A stretch of 64,000 bases of DNA, taken from NCBI GenBank assembly GCA_002751075.1, contig NAOQ01000071.1, positions 87,548-151,547 of the forward strand. The letters are read 5' to 3'. Positions 1 through 14,600 of the stretch are shown here, piece after piece (positions within the stretch are counted from its first letter, which is position 1; every line of letters starts with the position of its first letter). Made by a program: the position numbers and the translations under genes. This DNA is from Ichthyophonus hoferi (Eukaryota; Opisthokonta; Ichthyosporea; Ichthyophonida; Ichthyophonidae). Under the pieces are notes generated by a model that saw only the letters and a program-made list of their open reading frames with translations, ran no database searches and was not told the DNA's origin.

Positions 1-138
1 TCAGCATTGAGACATATGTAAAAATTGACCTTAGTCAAACCTTCCTATTCACCAACTTACTGATACATCCCTTACCATGGAGTACGATGGCAGTGTAGTT
101 ATGAAGTGCCCACCTGCACCTATAGATATTTAGCTTAG

Positions 139-1336
139 ATTGACCCCACAGACTGGAAGAATGACCCTTGAGCGATGTATACGTCGAGTGGAAGAGCACT
201 GGAAACAATACGGCGTTAAGGTGGTGTATGGGGACACCGACAGTGTCTTTGTTATGCTACCGGGGGCATCTAAGGTACATTGTTTTAATGCTTCTTGTTC
301 TGATATGTTTTATTTATCTTTCTTTATTACTGTGGTTTAAGAGGTGTGTGTGGTGGAGGTAACAATACGATGATATGACAATGTATGTGCACAGCTTCCC
401 TCTACATTTAAATTTGGCTTTTAAGGGACACTGCCATCGGAGGTGTTTTCTATTTGATGTTTTTTTTCCTCCCACTATACTAGTCTATCTACCTACTTTT
501 GAATAATTTATGTTTGTTTCTATAAAATATATTTGAGTTTCTATTTCAACGGCCAATTTAAACCAGCTATATATATATATATATATATATATGATTGTTA
601 GTATGTGCTACGAACCCGTTTTTATTCTAGACAATATATTTGTGGCCTGACACAGACAGTTTCCTGTGTGAGTTCAATCATTCTTATTCTATTGCACACA
701 CTCACGGATAACTAATACCTCTAGGACACTGCCTTTCGGGTTGGTAATGAGATAGCCGCTGACATTACTGCCCAAAACCCCAAGCCAGTCAAATTAAAGT
801 TTGAAAAGGTATTATTAGTACTCCGTAGATACTAAGACTGGACCATCCTATAGTCCTGTCTGCATACATATAATATTTATGATGTTCACGGCCCGTTGCT
901 TGTTTCAGTTCTATCTGCTTCTAGTTAATGTTGTTTGCCCCAACTTGCCTACCCTACACACACTCCTACTTGATTCTATAAATATGTATACATACCTTTC
1001 TTTTTATATTCATATTTGTATTTATATTAATATTAACATTAATATTCTCACCCATCTGTATCACCCATATCTCCTTGTGTGGTGTCCGGTCGCTTTCACT
1101 CCTCTTCTATTCCACATTTCCACTCTTAGATATTATTATATATCTCTCGCCCCCCTACACCATTCTACACTGTTGTTCTTTCTCTCTTTCTCTTTATCTC
1201 CTTCCCCCTCTTTGGCCCGTATTTTGGCTGCATGTATTGGTCTATGTTTTGATTTACTGACTCTTCCTTGATCTAGACCCGCTCGTATGCTGGGGTTTTA
1301 CAGTTTTTTTTTTGTGTACTAGCAATACATACACCA

Positions 1337-1385
<49 letters not shown>

Positions 1386-4300
1386 CCAGCACCAACCCAA
1401 CCAAATCAGATATAAGAACACAGTTCACAGATTAAAGCCCTAATCTATACTGCGGGGCGGGTAGGTCTACTATCCGTGTATCTTGGCGTCTAAGAAGCGC
1501 TATGTGGGCTACATGTACGAAACACCCGATCAGAAAGACCCTGTCTTAGACTCCAAAGGAATAGAGACAGTTCGTAGGGATGGCTGTCCAGCTGTATCGA
1601 AGGTGTGTGTTTATTGGTGGTCTCAATGCATGAACATCTTTATATGGGGCCTATATTTAAATAGAATTGTATATATATATATAATTATGATTCAGGTTTG
1701 AGACAGGGTCTGTGGTTCGTTGGCGGCTATAATTGTTTTGTTCTGTTATGATTCTAGCTGTAATAGTGCGGGCAGGGTCATTTTATATAAAGGTCTATGA
1801 AGGGTTGGTGTGCACTGTGGTCGTATGTACCCTGTGGAAATGGTAAAAGAGCTATTATTAGTTGCAATGACACCATTGGGCAGGTATATTAACTGTATAA
1901 TTGATATTTGTTCAACGATATCGTACCTCCTACTTAATGTAAGTGTATGTATTGATGAGATAGAATACGCATCATATACTGCAATATTGCGGTAAAACTG
2001 ACTGTGTGGTGTTGGTTGTAGATATTGGAGAAAGCCTTAAAGGTCCTCTTTGACACTCGCAACCTCTCGGACGTCAAATCCTATGTGCAGCGTCAGTGGC
2101 GAAAAATACAAGAGGGAAGAGTGTCTGTACAAGGTATGTGTTGATGACCTTGCTCCTCTAGGGGAGGTATGAAAGAATATTCTGACTGAGTCATCTATAT
2201 AGGCCAGTAGAGGCCCTTGGATGACTAGGTAGGTCTGCCATAAAGGCAGCATAGATGTATAGGTATAATGAAGCGATTGCCACCAATGTCCCAGAGGGAA
2301 GGTCTAGTATGTAGTACATGTAGTACCACTAAGGTAGAGAGATCTGGGCCTGTTTAAGATGTGCAATCTACCATACGGTGCGAATAAATACAAGTATCAG
2401 CTATGGGCACCTTATGTATCTCCCCTTTATTAAACAGCTAAAGTATACGGACAGTATTCATTATTTGGCTTGGTATCGCTACTGGCTATGCCCTGTTCTA
2501 TTTTCCTCACCCATGTACCCTCTAACCCCTTTCACCATCCTCTCCCTCTCTCCTTTTTAGACTTCATTATAGCCAAAGAAGTCAAGTTGGGATCATACCG
2601 GTTCCCTGACCGCCAACCAGTGGCTGTCATTAGGTGGCTTATATTCGTATTATTATTCCCAAGCATTCATTGCGATTAACTATATAGCATATAACTTCTA
2701 TATATATCATACCAATGGCTTACAATGGCACTCTTATCCTGCTCTCACCTGTGTCTGACTACTTGAACATCATCTGTTAGCATTCTTCCCATCGACATTC
2801 TTCACTTTTGACTTCCATTATTCTTTTGTTGGTTTTTTTTTCTTTTCTGTAATACCCACTATTATTACTCTAGGGTATAAACCTATTGGAGGAAGAGTGC
2901 ATCAAAGGTTATTAATAACCTTCTAAATGTGTTTTCTGTCTTGTGTGGCTGTTTCAAGATAGATTATTCTCATATACTGACTGTTTCTTGCACCCATTCA
3001 GCGCCAGGGCAATTATCAAAGACCCTAGAGCTGAACCACGTTATAATGAACGGGTGCCCTATGTGGTGGTAAGCCTATCTGTTTCCTACCATCCTATTAG
3101 GTTACTGGTTTTAATTCATCTGCTGTGTCTTCAGTTCTCTCTCCCTTTTTCTATTTTTTACCTTCCCACTATTTTCTTGTGATGCTGATACCCTCTCTTT
3201 ATGTCATTCTTTTAAAAAATATCACATATCATGAGATCTAAAAGTTTGTAAAGCTAATTATAATATAAGTAGCCAAGGTTCCACTGAGGTTGTCTCATAC
3301 ATAGCGGTCTGGTCTATACAGCATACAATTTTTGTATCCCACTATATCTACAGACCATTTCCATCAGTTATCTTAGACCATGATACTCTCTCATAGGTTT
3401 ACACTGTGCCTGGGGCCCGGCTGATTGACAATGTGATGACCCCTGAGGAGATGATGCTAGGCACCCAATTCATGCGCTTGAATGCTACTGTAAGGCTAGT
3501 GGTAGTGTGGTATTTCTCTGTTAGAATATGGGCTTGAGAATCTAGTGATATAATAGGGCTTTGCGCTGCTAACATAGGAAAATAAAAAGACGTGTATACC
3601 TTCATGTAGCCTCTTCTCCGGCTGAGTGTATGAATAATGGTATCCCATAGTGACTATATATATTCTAGCAATATGAGTATACCATATGTTATGATAATAG
3701 AAGGCTGACTAATTGACATCACCAACTCGACTCTTATGTGCGTATTTCCAATGACCCCACATATGTATATGTTTGAATTTGCCTGCCCACGCTTGTTCTA
3801 ACCTACCCTCTTCCTCATCGTCCCTCCAAGTACTATATTACCAAGATGATTATTCCCGCCCTGGACCGAGCCTTTGCATTGATAGGTTGGTTTCTCTTTT
3901 GAGCGAGTTGCAGACTGCCTTTCATTGGATGTGATTACCCTATATACATCTAGTGAGAGATAATCTAACTTGCAAGGCAAATAGTCAGGGAAGAGACGGA
4001 GTATTAGTTTAGCAAACTCCTGAGAGGAAGTAGGCTGTAGTGTATGTATGAGTGTGTAAACGTAGAGTGGTCTGGGTATTTGCGCGTCTAAAATAAGGAT
4101 ATATGTGCCTGTGAAAAGAAAAGGTAGGAGACGGTGGTAGGTGACCCAATGACCCCTTTATAGGTGTGGACGTATCAAGGTGGTACTCTGATATGCCTAG
4201 ATATGTGCGGGTGGCCGGTTATGAGGGGGGCAGTACCCTGATCGATCATTTCTATCGAACCCTGCATTGTCTGGTCTGTGATGCCCTTACTACCGGGTGA

Positions 4301-5507
4301 GTTTTGCCAGAGTATATATTACTGTGTATGTTTGTTTACATTTCTATGAGTAAGAGTAGATGTTTTATTTGTTTGTGCATCTCCCTAATCGATATTTTCA
4401 GTTGTTCTTTTGGTCTATCTACCTGCCTGGTGACTATAACGTGGAATAGTATCAGTTAAATAAACAAAGACGAAAGGAGAGGAAGGCAAAGACGATGAAA
4501 TCCGTGGCACTATATAAAATACTTACCCGTTCAAATACTATACATTTATCTAGTGACCATCTACTATGTGAGCGATGTATGCAAGATAAGCAGGCTACCG
4601 CCTACTATCTAGGTAGAACCCTTAATCGGCTAGAGAGTAGTCGGGCCAGCATGCAGGAGGTATAGACCGGATAGCGCTGTGGTTGTTTATGTACTGAGAT
4701 GCTTCTACATCTATGTGTTTTTTTGGCTGTCAATCTATTACGTGTTTAAATGTTGCCAACACCTTGATGTGTCAAATATGACCTTGCACTTCAATTGATG
4801 GGCCTCTACACACCTATATTTATGTGTCATTATTTGTCTATTAGGCCATTATCGCATGTGTTTTCTTTGATATATTAATAAGTGTGTTGTTAGGTATATC
4901 TGCTACTTTTCATTGGTGATAATAAAACACATCCTGGTCCTTTCTAGATTTGTTTCACGTGCACGGCGGTCCGAGATGATATTGAGTGTGTATCGCTGGA
5001 CTGTCCTGTGTTTTACGAGAGAATTAAGGTAAAACTGCTGAGACCCTACACTCACTCTTACACACTAGCATGCCGCGCTGCCCTTCTGGCATGCCCATCC
5101 ATCTATCTGTATCAAATTTCTCTTTCCTGTCGTTAACTGTCCTGTCGTTAACTGTATTGCTTAGTTTTTCCTACACCCAGTCGTAGACCTTAATACATAT
5201 GTCTGTGTTGATCGGTGTATTTTCGGACGCTGATCTTCTCTCTCTACCATCCTTAAACGATTAAAAAGCGTAAACTGTATTAATAGGCCAATACCCAATG
5301 CAAAATTCATATTGCTACATAGGTATACATAACTGGTTGTATTCAATAGGTTTCGGACTTTCCCACCCCTTAACATATAATATATACTTTATTGTGCATA
5401 ATTACACCTGTCCTAATTACCTTTCCAATCAGATCATTCGATCACTTCAAATGATAGAACCCAAGTATAGCAAGGCCTTGAAGGATCTGGATTTGCCCTG
5501 TATTTAA
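139..5507 (+). CDS. REV3: DNA polymerase zeta catalytic subunit, C-terminal part (5' end outside window)
   Basis: This is the error-prone B-family polymerase that extends DNA past lesions in the nucleus. Twelve exons are visible: 139-274, 725-808, 1465-1602, 2022-2133, 2561-2633, 3002-3068, 3397-3489, 3831-3885, 4164-4296, 4554-4659, 4948-5028 and 5433-5507. They splice in phase to 383 residues plus stop. The first exon carries polymerase motif C (YGDTDS). The third has the KKRYVGY motif, followed by the Rev3-type block DGCPAVSK. The C-terminus has the two cysteine modules of the family: HCLVC with LCERC (CysA, split over exons 9 and 10), then CFTC with CVSLDC (CysB), the known Fe-S and accessory-subunit site. 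The order and spacing match REV3 rather than POLD1. Motifs A and B must lie upstream of the window. All introns have GT donors and AG acceptors. The gene is convergent with the next one. Confidence 0.96.
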
Positions 5508-6531
5508 ATGTAGTTGGGATTGGTTTGCTCCTGCCTTAATCGAGTTCTCCCTCACCACAGCCATCCATTTTTTTAATGAAAATTAGGTTTTTGATTATAT
5601 GGCAATTCTCATTATATTGAACGAAAGGTTTGAGGATAGGCATAGAAAGCTGGTTATTTTTATTGCTTAGATTGTATCTATGACGTTTGATATCAGCCTA
5701 GGGTGTGGAATAAATGACGCTTATATTTGGCAACATATGTGACACCATAGCACGTGTAAATATGGTGGGTTGGATTGGAGTATTTCCCTGCATGTGCTTT
5801 TATTTTTTTGGTTGTGTATATCGCCTACTCTCGGCATCTTATCCTGTAGTAAAGATATGTGATTGGTGGATGGTGACATCATAGCTGTAGTCTATTAGTC
5901 TATTGGTAGATTTAATACTATATGCTGGCTCATCCACTAATATGCTAATCATAAGTCAATCAAAAGGCATCATATCACACCTGAAAATTAGCCCTTGAGT
6001 GCAACTGCATGCTATATATTACAAAATGACCTTATTAATAAACTGGGGTTCATCCCCCCACTGGCAAGATGTTGACGACTGTGTACACAGACCAAGTAAT
6101 GTTTAGGAATGAATCCATCTGTAAGATAGCCTAATTATCAGCCCATCCCTGTATTAGTGGTTGGCATTGCCTACCCTACTGAGGATCTCAGCTGTGACCA
6201 CATATTTCCGGACCAATTCCTTCTACTCATACATATATGCATCTATAGGGTCCTCTCATCCCTTTGGCCATCTTATGATTGGTCCTTAGTGATTCCTATC
6301 CGGTCTGGCCTTTGTGGTGCAGTTTCTTTAGTACATGCATTACAGATGGTGAGAAGAATAGGCTACAATAGTGCAATGTATGTATCACAGTACAAGAATA
6401 CCCGTGGCATTACATAATTTTATAGGAACTTCAATAGAAATATGTCAACCTGTTATGCCAACAGATTGAGGTTATTAATACCCCATTGAGGTCAGTAGTG
6501 TTTGAGCCTCTATGTAGGATGTATGGGTGGT
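5508..6531. other. Spacer between two convergent 3' ends
   Basis: This kilobase separates the REV3 stop from the stop of the next gene on the opposite strand. An open frame at 6157-6417 (+) has no recognisable motif and no convincing splice context, so I do not call it. The region should hold both 3' UTRs and polyadenylation sites, for example the AATAAA-like stretches near 5708 and 6036. Confidence 0.5.
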
Positions 6532-9390
6532 CTATAGCTGACAGTTCTTGGCCATTTCTCTAAACATGACCATTTTAGCCTCTTCCTTAGCCCTATACTC
6601 GGCTAGTTTCCCCGTGGCTGATTGTAACTTCTTGTCTTGTATAGCCTCTCGTCTCTCTCGTTGCTTGGCTGCCATTCGCCTGGTCCCCACAGTAGATTAG
6701 GTTAAAGTTCATAGTGTATTGGAGGAGGGGAGAAAAGCAATAAAAGAATGGCAGATTAGATATATGAGTGTGTTTATGGTCAGACTCTGAACTAGAGAGC
6801 ATAGGGCCATAGTATATATAGGTAGGTAGGTAGGTAGGGAAGGAGAGAGAATAGAGCTATACCGTATATCATCGGGCCCACCAGGCCCATAGACATCAAA
6901 GGGTGCGTCAGGACTTAACTCTCTCCCTCTCTTCTCGTATCGTCTTATAGCCTTGGCCTCCATCCTTTTCTCATGGGTACTACTAGGTCTAGGGGCTAAT
7001 TCCTCCGTGTCCTCTTTGTCGTTTTGTCGAAAGCGCTTTCTTTCACGTTTGATATCCTGCCTGGCCTATAGAAGGGGTTGGGTGGGGAGAGGCTCAGGGT
7101 GATGGTTGGTATAGAGGTGCAATACACTATGTCTTCTCCTACAGGGTCATCATATATATATATATATATGCTGCTAGGCCCCTGTATGCCCTATATATCA
7201 TGCTTATAGCCATGCACAATACCATTGGTCTATTATCACAATAACTTAGTATCTTCCTCTCTCTATCACTACAAAGTAGATATAATGGCCCAATGAACAG
7301 AGAGCTGTCCCTTTTCTTTCATGTCTCTCCCACACGCAAACTCTTTCCCTCGTGCACACGCACAACCAGCCAATGGGTGTACTGATATACATAATGTCTG
7401 TGCCCACATACCCTCTCCGCCTCATATTCGTCATTGTCAGGTCTCATTGGTGCAGTGTACACCCTCTTCCTCTCGCCCCCTGGGGTAACCTGCGCGGTGA
7501 GGACAGAGTCACTGGGCTTACTGCTGAGGTCAGAGTCAGGGGGCTTACTGGTCATGGCATAGATCTCGTTCTTCACCTCCCCCAGCTCTTGCTTGTTGAT
7601 ATTCTTAACAAAGGACCATTTGTATCTGTGGGTCAAGCCTGGGTGTAAATAAGTGGTGGAGGGTAGTGGTGTGTTGTGTTGTTATATTGAATTGTACTCA
7701 GGGGTATTATATTGTGTTCTATTGTATCGTATTGTGTCATATGGGATTATCTTGTATTGTATGGTGTTCTGTTGTGTTATGTTGACCCATTGCGCCATAC
7801 GAAAGAGGATATAGCTATCTATATAAGGTATGTCTGACAAACGCAGGTTTAACATCAAATCATTAGCCAATAACAAGTAGTATTACACTCTGGGGTAGAT
7901 TCGTGTGATTGTCTCCTACGTTACAGTATAAAATATTGTGACTGCAACTGGATAAAATTGGCTGGTACAAGAAAATATGTGAGCAGATAATATTGAACAA
8001 GGAATTATGTATGAGGCTCTACAGGGTGCATGAAGTGTGTGGAGGTGGCTATGTAGCGGGACAAGAGGGGTCCCTACTGTGCCCCTAACCCCTACCTGGT
8101 CCTATCCTTAGTATCCATTAGTTCATTACTAATCCCTTTATAGTATTTCTTGCTCAGCCGCCCCTTGTTCCACTTGGCAATAAACTTTACAAAATATCGT
8201 TTAGCATCCTGAGTCTTCATCTCGTCAAAGTATTTCCCTTTCTCTTCATGTAGCCATGTTTGGAATTCTGAACTCTGAATGGCTACAAATCAGGTATTGT
8301 AACTCGTCCCTAGAAGACATGCACTGATGGTAAGACCCACATAATGCACACAGAAACCTTTCGTTATCCCCTCCCCTCATATTATATACCTACGCCTAAA
8401 GACTATGAATACGCAACGTATATATGTATTGACACCTCTTTATCCCCTTCTTACCCCTAAATAAAAGCAAATAGACAGGTAAAGGGCCCTGTTCAGATAG
8501 CCCACCCCAGACTACTGGTTGTCTACAAAACCGCACATAAACATGTGGATCAACTGACGTTAAGTAATTTTCTCATTTAAAAAGCTCGCAATCCCGACTG
8601 AAATAAACAAGTTACCGTGTCCAGAAGGCTTACATACCTTTCGAAAATAATCAGCCTCAGTCAGTTCCTCCGTCACTCGGCTTGTCCTGTCCTCTGTTAT
8701 ACCCGTGATATTTTTCGAGATTGAGAGGACAGCTTCTAAAGTATTGGGAAGAAAGAGCGGAATCGATGCACAACCAAAGACCTCCTATTTATTCTCACCT
8801 GTTCATGAAAATCAAATGTAGTAACGCTATATAATTATCTACAACATTGTCTTTGTTCAAGAATAAACTATTTAAACTAAAACTAAAATATGTCAGGTGT
8901 CCACCACCTACCTACCTTTATTCTAAACCCTTTTAACTGTAAGGAAGACTCACCCTTATGGTGATGTTTCTTGCTCTTCCTTGACGAGGATGACTTGTCT
9001 CTTTTTCTGGATTTCTTTGTACTCCTCTCCTCTGTGGTTGTTACATACACGATGATAAGTATGTTTTCTCGCTAATCCCCACCCCAGCAATAGGATAGCT
9101 GTGAATATACTACCCACCCTCCGAAGAGCCATCATCGGAATAGTCGGAGGCAGATGAGTCATGATGTTTCCTGCTCTTCTTTGACGAGGATGACTTGTCT
9201 CTCTTTCTGGATTTCTCAGTACTCCTCTCCTCTGTGGTTGTTACATACACGGTGATAAGCAAGTTTTCTCGCTAATCCCCACCCCAGCAATAAGATAGCT
9301 GTGAACACATCACCTACCTTCCGAAGCGCTATCATCTGAATAGGAGGAGGCAGATGATTCCTCGTAATCGTCCTTCCTATGCCGGCCCAT
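6532..9390 (-). CDS. Conserved basic, Ser/Lys-rich nuclear-type protein, unnamed family
   Basis: I do not recognise a named gene. Eight exons on the minus strand splice in phase to 368 residues: 9318-9390 (start), 9118-9231, 8954-9031, 8638-8735, 8096-8274, 7412-7625, 6863-7065 and 6532-6679. The N-terminus is a low-complexity Lys/Arg/Ser segment typical of splicing or nuclear speckle proteins. The middle is well structured: TEADYFRK, then EFQTWLHEEKGKYFDE, then KRYFVKFIAKWNKGRL and KKYYKGIS. This is a WL-x-E / KWNKG / KYY pattern loosely like the NKAP C-terminal domain. After it come a basic helix (KRERKRF), RRYEKRGRELSPDAPFD, and a C-terminal charged helix ending EEAKMVMFREMAKN. The motif set looks like one conserved eukaryotic family, which is inference. 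Exons 2 and 3 and their introns are a recent tandem duplication, listed separately. Confidence 0.8.
7656..7790. repeat. Degenerate TATTGTRT-rich intronic repeat
   Basis: Imperfect repeats of the word TATTGT, TGTGTT or TATTGTAT fill the intron between the fifth and sixth exons of the 6532-9390 gene. It looks like a decayed microsatellite. Confidence 0.6.
8960..9359 (-). repeat. Tandem 200-bp duplication of one exon plus its intron
   Basis: Two adjacent 200-bp units (about 8960-9159 and 9160-9359) carry the same order of parts: a Ser/Lys-rich exon segment, a GT-AG intron of exactly 86 bp in each copy (9032-9117 and 9232-9317), and the upstream acidic exon tail ending in SSE or ASE. The introns share long identical stretches, so the event is recent. 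The product repeats the module EERST-x-KSRKRDKSSSS twice in frame. Confidence 0.9.
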
Positions 9391-11689
9391 TGCTACAGTC
9401 TACAACTCCCTTCCTATTCCCCTAGCTTTAGTAGATAATATAATATCAACTGGATATTGTCTATCCTTGGGGCCCGATAAGAGGCTCATACAACACGTAA
9501 GATCAACCCCAGAAATCAGTTTCATTAGCTTGTAAGCCTAATATATTATGTAAGTATGTCCACTGTCTCATACAAACCAATAGGATAGTGGTTTGTATTG
9601 TATTGCAAAACAAAAGGCCAAGGAAAGCCAATCACAAGTAAGACAAAAGATTCACTGTATACTCAATATAAATAACCTATTTCATAAAAACTTATAGGAC
9701 AATAGGACAGTGTATCTTTCATATTTTAAAATACAAAATCAAAGATAACCAATTGAAAACCAACAATAGATTTATTGTATTATTTGATTATGATGATCGT
9801 GGTATGGGAATTAATCTAATTTTAGTAAGAAATGTAGATTAACTCCTGTCATCATTGAACCTTCCGCAGACTGACTCTGTCGAGTTAATCAACACATACT
9901 GCTTTTTGAGAGCAGAGGTGGGATATATGCACAATACTATATTTTCAGAATCTCTATAATCCTGAAATCCCTCAGGTCAATCTAACCCAACGTCAATGTC
10001 TTGAGTGAAATGATAACTTGCATATTTTTTCTAAATATATGGTACCAAATCACAGTCAGCTTGCTTGGATAAATCACTGAGTGGATTATAATCTATATAT
10101 ATTATCTGACTTAACCCATATTTGGCATGGATTAAGGTCCAATTAAGGCAACTGACTGAATTACTAAACAGTTATAGTTGACTTTATTTTTCAACCTAAT
10201 CTCGAAAGTTGAAATTATAATAATAGTTATGTATATCTTACAAAATATACCTATAGCAATAATACACTTTGGGGATATAGTAGGAGTAAACTGCAACAAA
10301 AAAGTTGGATGGGGATATGGCAGGCTTCACATATTGAGATCCTATAAAATTGAATATTGATATATGCATATATGTAAATATATGGTAGTATTACATAATA
10401 TATTCGGTTCGGGCTCCTCATATTTTGACCAGAACGATCTAGCTCAGCGATTCAGTCAGACTTAAGTGTACCTTTATTAGTAAGTTGATCATAGCATTAT
10501 TAGTCATATACACAATGGGAGTTAAAAAACAAAGTGTGTAAATAAATCTTACTTATATATAAATATTAATATTGCCCCACTCACATTTGAAAAATGCGTT
10601 AATTTATACAGGATCTTATCGATAAAAAATATTAAAGCTAAATCACATGTGTACATTCAACACTAAACAATTGGGCAGCACATTATATTAAGCTATGTTG
10701 AACGCATATGCAAACGTACAAAGACCAAAAGAAGTATGAATGATGAATAAAACCCTAGCTATTTGATAATAGTAATGGACAATAGAATGTACTTGCTTTG
10801 GAAATCTTTTTATAAAATGGTTGTAAAGTGATGATATTAATTATCATGATATCTCAAAAAGTGAATGTTATAAAAAAGAACATTAAATTAACTTAAACAT
10901 TTGTTTGTATGGCTATAATCATTTAATATAATTAGCAATTACTACTGCATATAGAGTCTGACAAAAAGATGCTAGCGCGATCTAAACCTGCCTTTAGTCA
11001 TTGCCTTGAATAAAATACACATACATATTATGATTTTAAGTGTGCCGTTTAAGTTTATCCTAATTATGTTTTGATGGCAATGTTGTTTTTGGCTGGGTAA
11101 AGTTCCAATACCTCTCAGTACTTACGGGTCAAAACAACAACTAAGAAATTATATACTAATTTTAGTGCTAAATCACTGCAATTTGTTGCAATATTCAATA
11201 ATAATGTTTGAATGAAAATTGCTACTCCCCCTGAAGACACTTACACGATCCTATTTTTGCTGCAATAAGCATTCAGCCTTTTAAATAACACCCTATAGAT
11301 AGTTATTTTATGCAAAGGTAATATGCACCTATAAGTCGGTCACGAAAGCAATAGAACTGCACATATATCATGGGGCATATATTGCATTATTAATCATGCC
11401 ATCCAGTCCGAATATAAATGCCTAAATGTATAAACACCTGTATGATGGGTAGATAGGTCTCCCAACACAGATCTATATGTGCTTAGTGTGATAGCAATCA
11501 TATGCTTGATGTGTTTAGGAAGTGGACCTTGCAAGTCGAGATCGGGGAAATAGAGCAAGTTATGAAAAGTTTCTATATTAACAATTTCCTCTATTACATA
11601 CATATATTTCAAATGTTGAAGTTTTAGATCACATTGGTCATGTACATTCTAGATAGGATATATGAGCCTTTAGATACAGAGATATACAT
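9391..11689. other. AT-rich intergenic block
   Basis: No coding exon could be supported. Small open frames such as 10178-10360 (+) and 11394-11612 (-) have AT-driven composition and no motifs. The block follows the 5' end of the preceding minus-strand gene, so it should contain that gene's promoter near 9400-9600. Confidence 0.5.
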
Positions 11690-14600
11690 TCATTCTTCTA
11701 GAGTTGTTTTGCGATGTGAGGGAAGCCGTTCCAGCTGTGAGTCCATCATATTTTGACGTTCAAAAAGTTGTTTTCGCTGGACACTGTTTATACGTCGAAC
11801 ATTGCCATCTGTATCCACTGTCTCTATACCTAACAGTATTTCCCCATCCTATTGGGACACACAAATGAGTTTTCTCAATCAAAATCACTAAATTATGTCG
11901 TCTATTTCTCTAATGATAGCCCGGCAACACTATACACCTCCATATCTTTATATCAATTGGTTAGACATTTACATCACCCTGTGGACCAAGTTTTAAGAGG
12001 AAAACATAAAGATCATATGATAGTAATATGATGTATCTACTACCTACTTGTGGTGAAACTACATATATAATACAATATTATATACAGTACAATAGAATCA
12101 TTGTAAGATTGGTACAACATAGAAACACAGGTTAAATAGTACAGAAAGTAATGGACGGCCTATAGGGTGGTACCGTGATAGATGGACAGAGGCCAAGGAG
12201 AATGGGATACATTGAGTTCACTCAAGAGAGAAAAGGGAATATCAAAGGTATAGACAGCCTATACGAAGGTAGAGAACAAGAATAAAAGGCAGAGAGAAGA
12301 GGAAGGGGATATAGAGGAAGAGGCAACTAACTTTGGCAATCATATTCCGGATTAGTTGGGCATCTTTGAGTGAAAGACTCGTAAATAATCGACTATTCTC
12401 CTGTATATTTGGAAGAGGGTGAGTGGACGGGCAGAGGGGATGGAATGATATATATGCAGTCATCTAGCTTTATGTAGTGGCCCCTAACGATAGACCAATG
12501 ATATATATTATTCCTATAATAGTAAATACACCTAGAGAAGATGCATATTAGAGAGGATGTCGATCTACAGAAAATGATTATAATAAAGAGATAGGTTAGG
12601 ACAACAGTAGAAAGAAATAATGTGTTGTTATATCGACCGTATGGATGGCCTAAGAAAGAGGTAAAAGGGAAAGGAAATAGACAAGTAACTAGTTCAATCA
12701 AAAAAAGAGCCTAGCAAGGAGTAAATATAAAAGAAGCACACAGGCAGGGGAATACCTGTCTTAATTGTTCTAAAAGAATATCGTATTGTTCGCACTGGTT
12801 AGCTTGGTTGGCCAAATCCACCCTGCATACGTCAGATCAGCGTCACGACAGGTAAAGGAGGTATAGACGTGGCAGTATTACATAGGGAGAGAGATACAAG
12901 AGCATGCAGAAACACAGCACCACACACAGGCAACATTCTATGCACATACGTTATGGCTTCTCTGTTTTTCTGCATGTCATTTAACAAATGGGAACGGAGT
13001 TCATTCAATTCTTCCAGACGATGGGTCATGGTTTGAATCTCCTCTCTGTCCATCCAATGATAACCCGTTAATATTATTATATATGGCCATCTTCTCTTTC
13101 CTCATATAGACGTTTTAGTGTATTTTCAACTGGTTGAAAAGATGTGTACAAAGCTATATGCAACTGTACAGGACAGAAGGATTCTATATATACTTAAGTA
13201 GGTATATGTGCAAAAAAAAAGTAAAGGAATAGAGCAGGGTATCTGAAGAGAGACAGTCAAATGCAAAAGCCAAACAATACAATAACACTACTATCCACAT
13301 GGTACATACTCCAACTGAGTGACGCGGTTAGTCCTAAGTAGGTGTGCTTCCATTTCCATATCATAAGCCTTTTCTAATTGGCGTAGCCTCTTGCGCGATA
13401 CTTTATACTTCATGGCAGATCGGATCAGATAGGAGGAGGCATCATTAGGTTCACTAGGGTCCGACCCGTCTTTAGGGGCATCTACACTGTGTTGAGGAGC
13501 TAGCTCGTGCTGCCCGTGTATATGTATGAGTGTGTATAAATGAATGTATATGTATGGATGTGCAGATGCATGTATATATATATGACAATGTATGGTGAGC
13601 TCATTGAACAGGAAGCAACCTGTGCCAATAGTCCAGTGAGTAGGAAGGGGGCAGGAAGAAGGGGATTAAGGGTGGGTAAGACGGTATGTATATACGTATA
13701 TACGTGCATAGAGGTGATAGGCAGGGTATAAGGGATAGATATTATATAGGGAGCAGGCTAGATTAGGAGTTATGGGTAAAGAATGGCGACCAATCATAAT
13801 CATTGGGTCAACAGGGGGTATATATGAATGACTCCAATCCTATTATCTACCATCTATTACAGCCCCTATAAGTACCTGTAAGTAGTGGATGACCTCACCG
13901 CTGGTACGGCCCTCTAGGGCCACTCGACAATCCTGCATTACTGCCAGACCTATCTGCATTAACATCTACCAGGCCACCAGCTATCAGTAAAATGATTGGT
14001 ATACATCAAGATCGCCACTGTCTTCCTTCCTATCCTGCCTCTTAATAGTTTGGCTTTGACTCTACCAGCCCCCATAACAAATACAAACATCATTTTGGTA
14101 TGCATATATATGTAGGCCTTCCACTTATTTTCTCAGTATCTGTCTTGAAAAACATGCATACTGCTTTCCCCCAGTCATACACACTGCATAGATAAACAGA
14201 TATAGATACCTACATATATGCATGGATGGTTTCTACATATATACATGGATGGTTGGTTGGAGAGATAGAGATAAATAAATAAATATATAGATATAAAAAT
14301 ATCATTAAACCTATTATTACACCAGCCTGTCATACCCTCATATAACAAGATATATAAATATATACATCAACCCAAACCTTGATAGATAATTTAGGTTTTA
14401 AGAGTATATACAAGGCAAACACAGCAAGAGAGATCTTACGGGAATGGCCCCCAGGTCGCATGAGCAGGCTAGAATATAGTCCATAATGTGTAGACTAACA
14501 GGCCGCGGTAGGGCATTAGCAAAGGCTGATGTCAACCATCCTAAGAGAAAGTGCTTGCTTTCTACCTCTGTGCCTCCCCCTCCCCTTCAGAATGCATTTC

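Noticed and set aside
879-1271. 130-residue open frame rich in Leu, Tyr and Ser
   Set aside because: It lies wholly within the REV3 intron between 808 and 1465 and reflects a pyrimidine-rich intron.
7352-7648. 98-residue plus-strand frame
   Set aside because: It is antisense to the exon at 7412-7625, whose minus-strand frame has conserved motifs and correct splice sites.
12393-12701. 102-residue minus-strand hydrophobic frame
   Set aside because: It covers mostly the intron between the exons at 12756-12822 and 12332-12400, and the exon there is read in a different frame.
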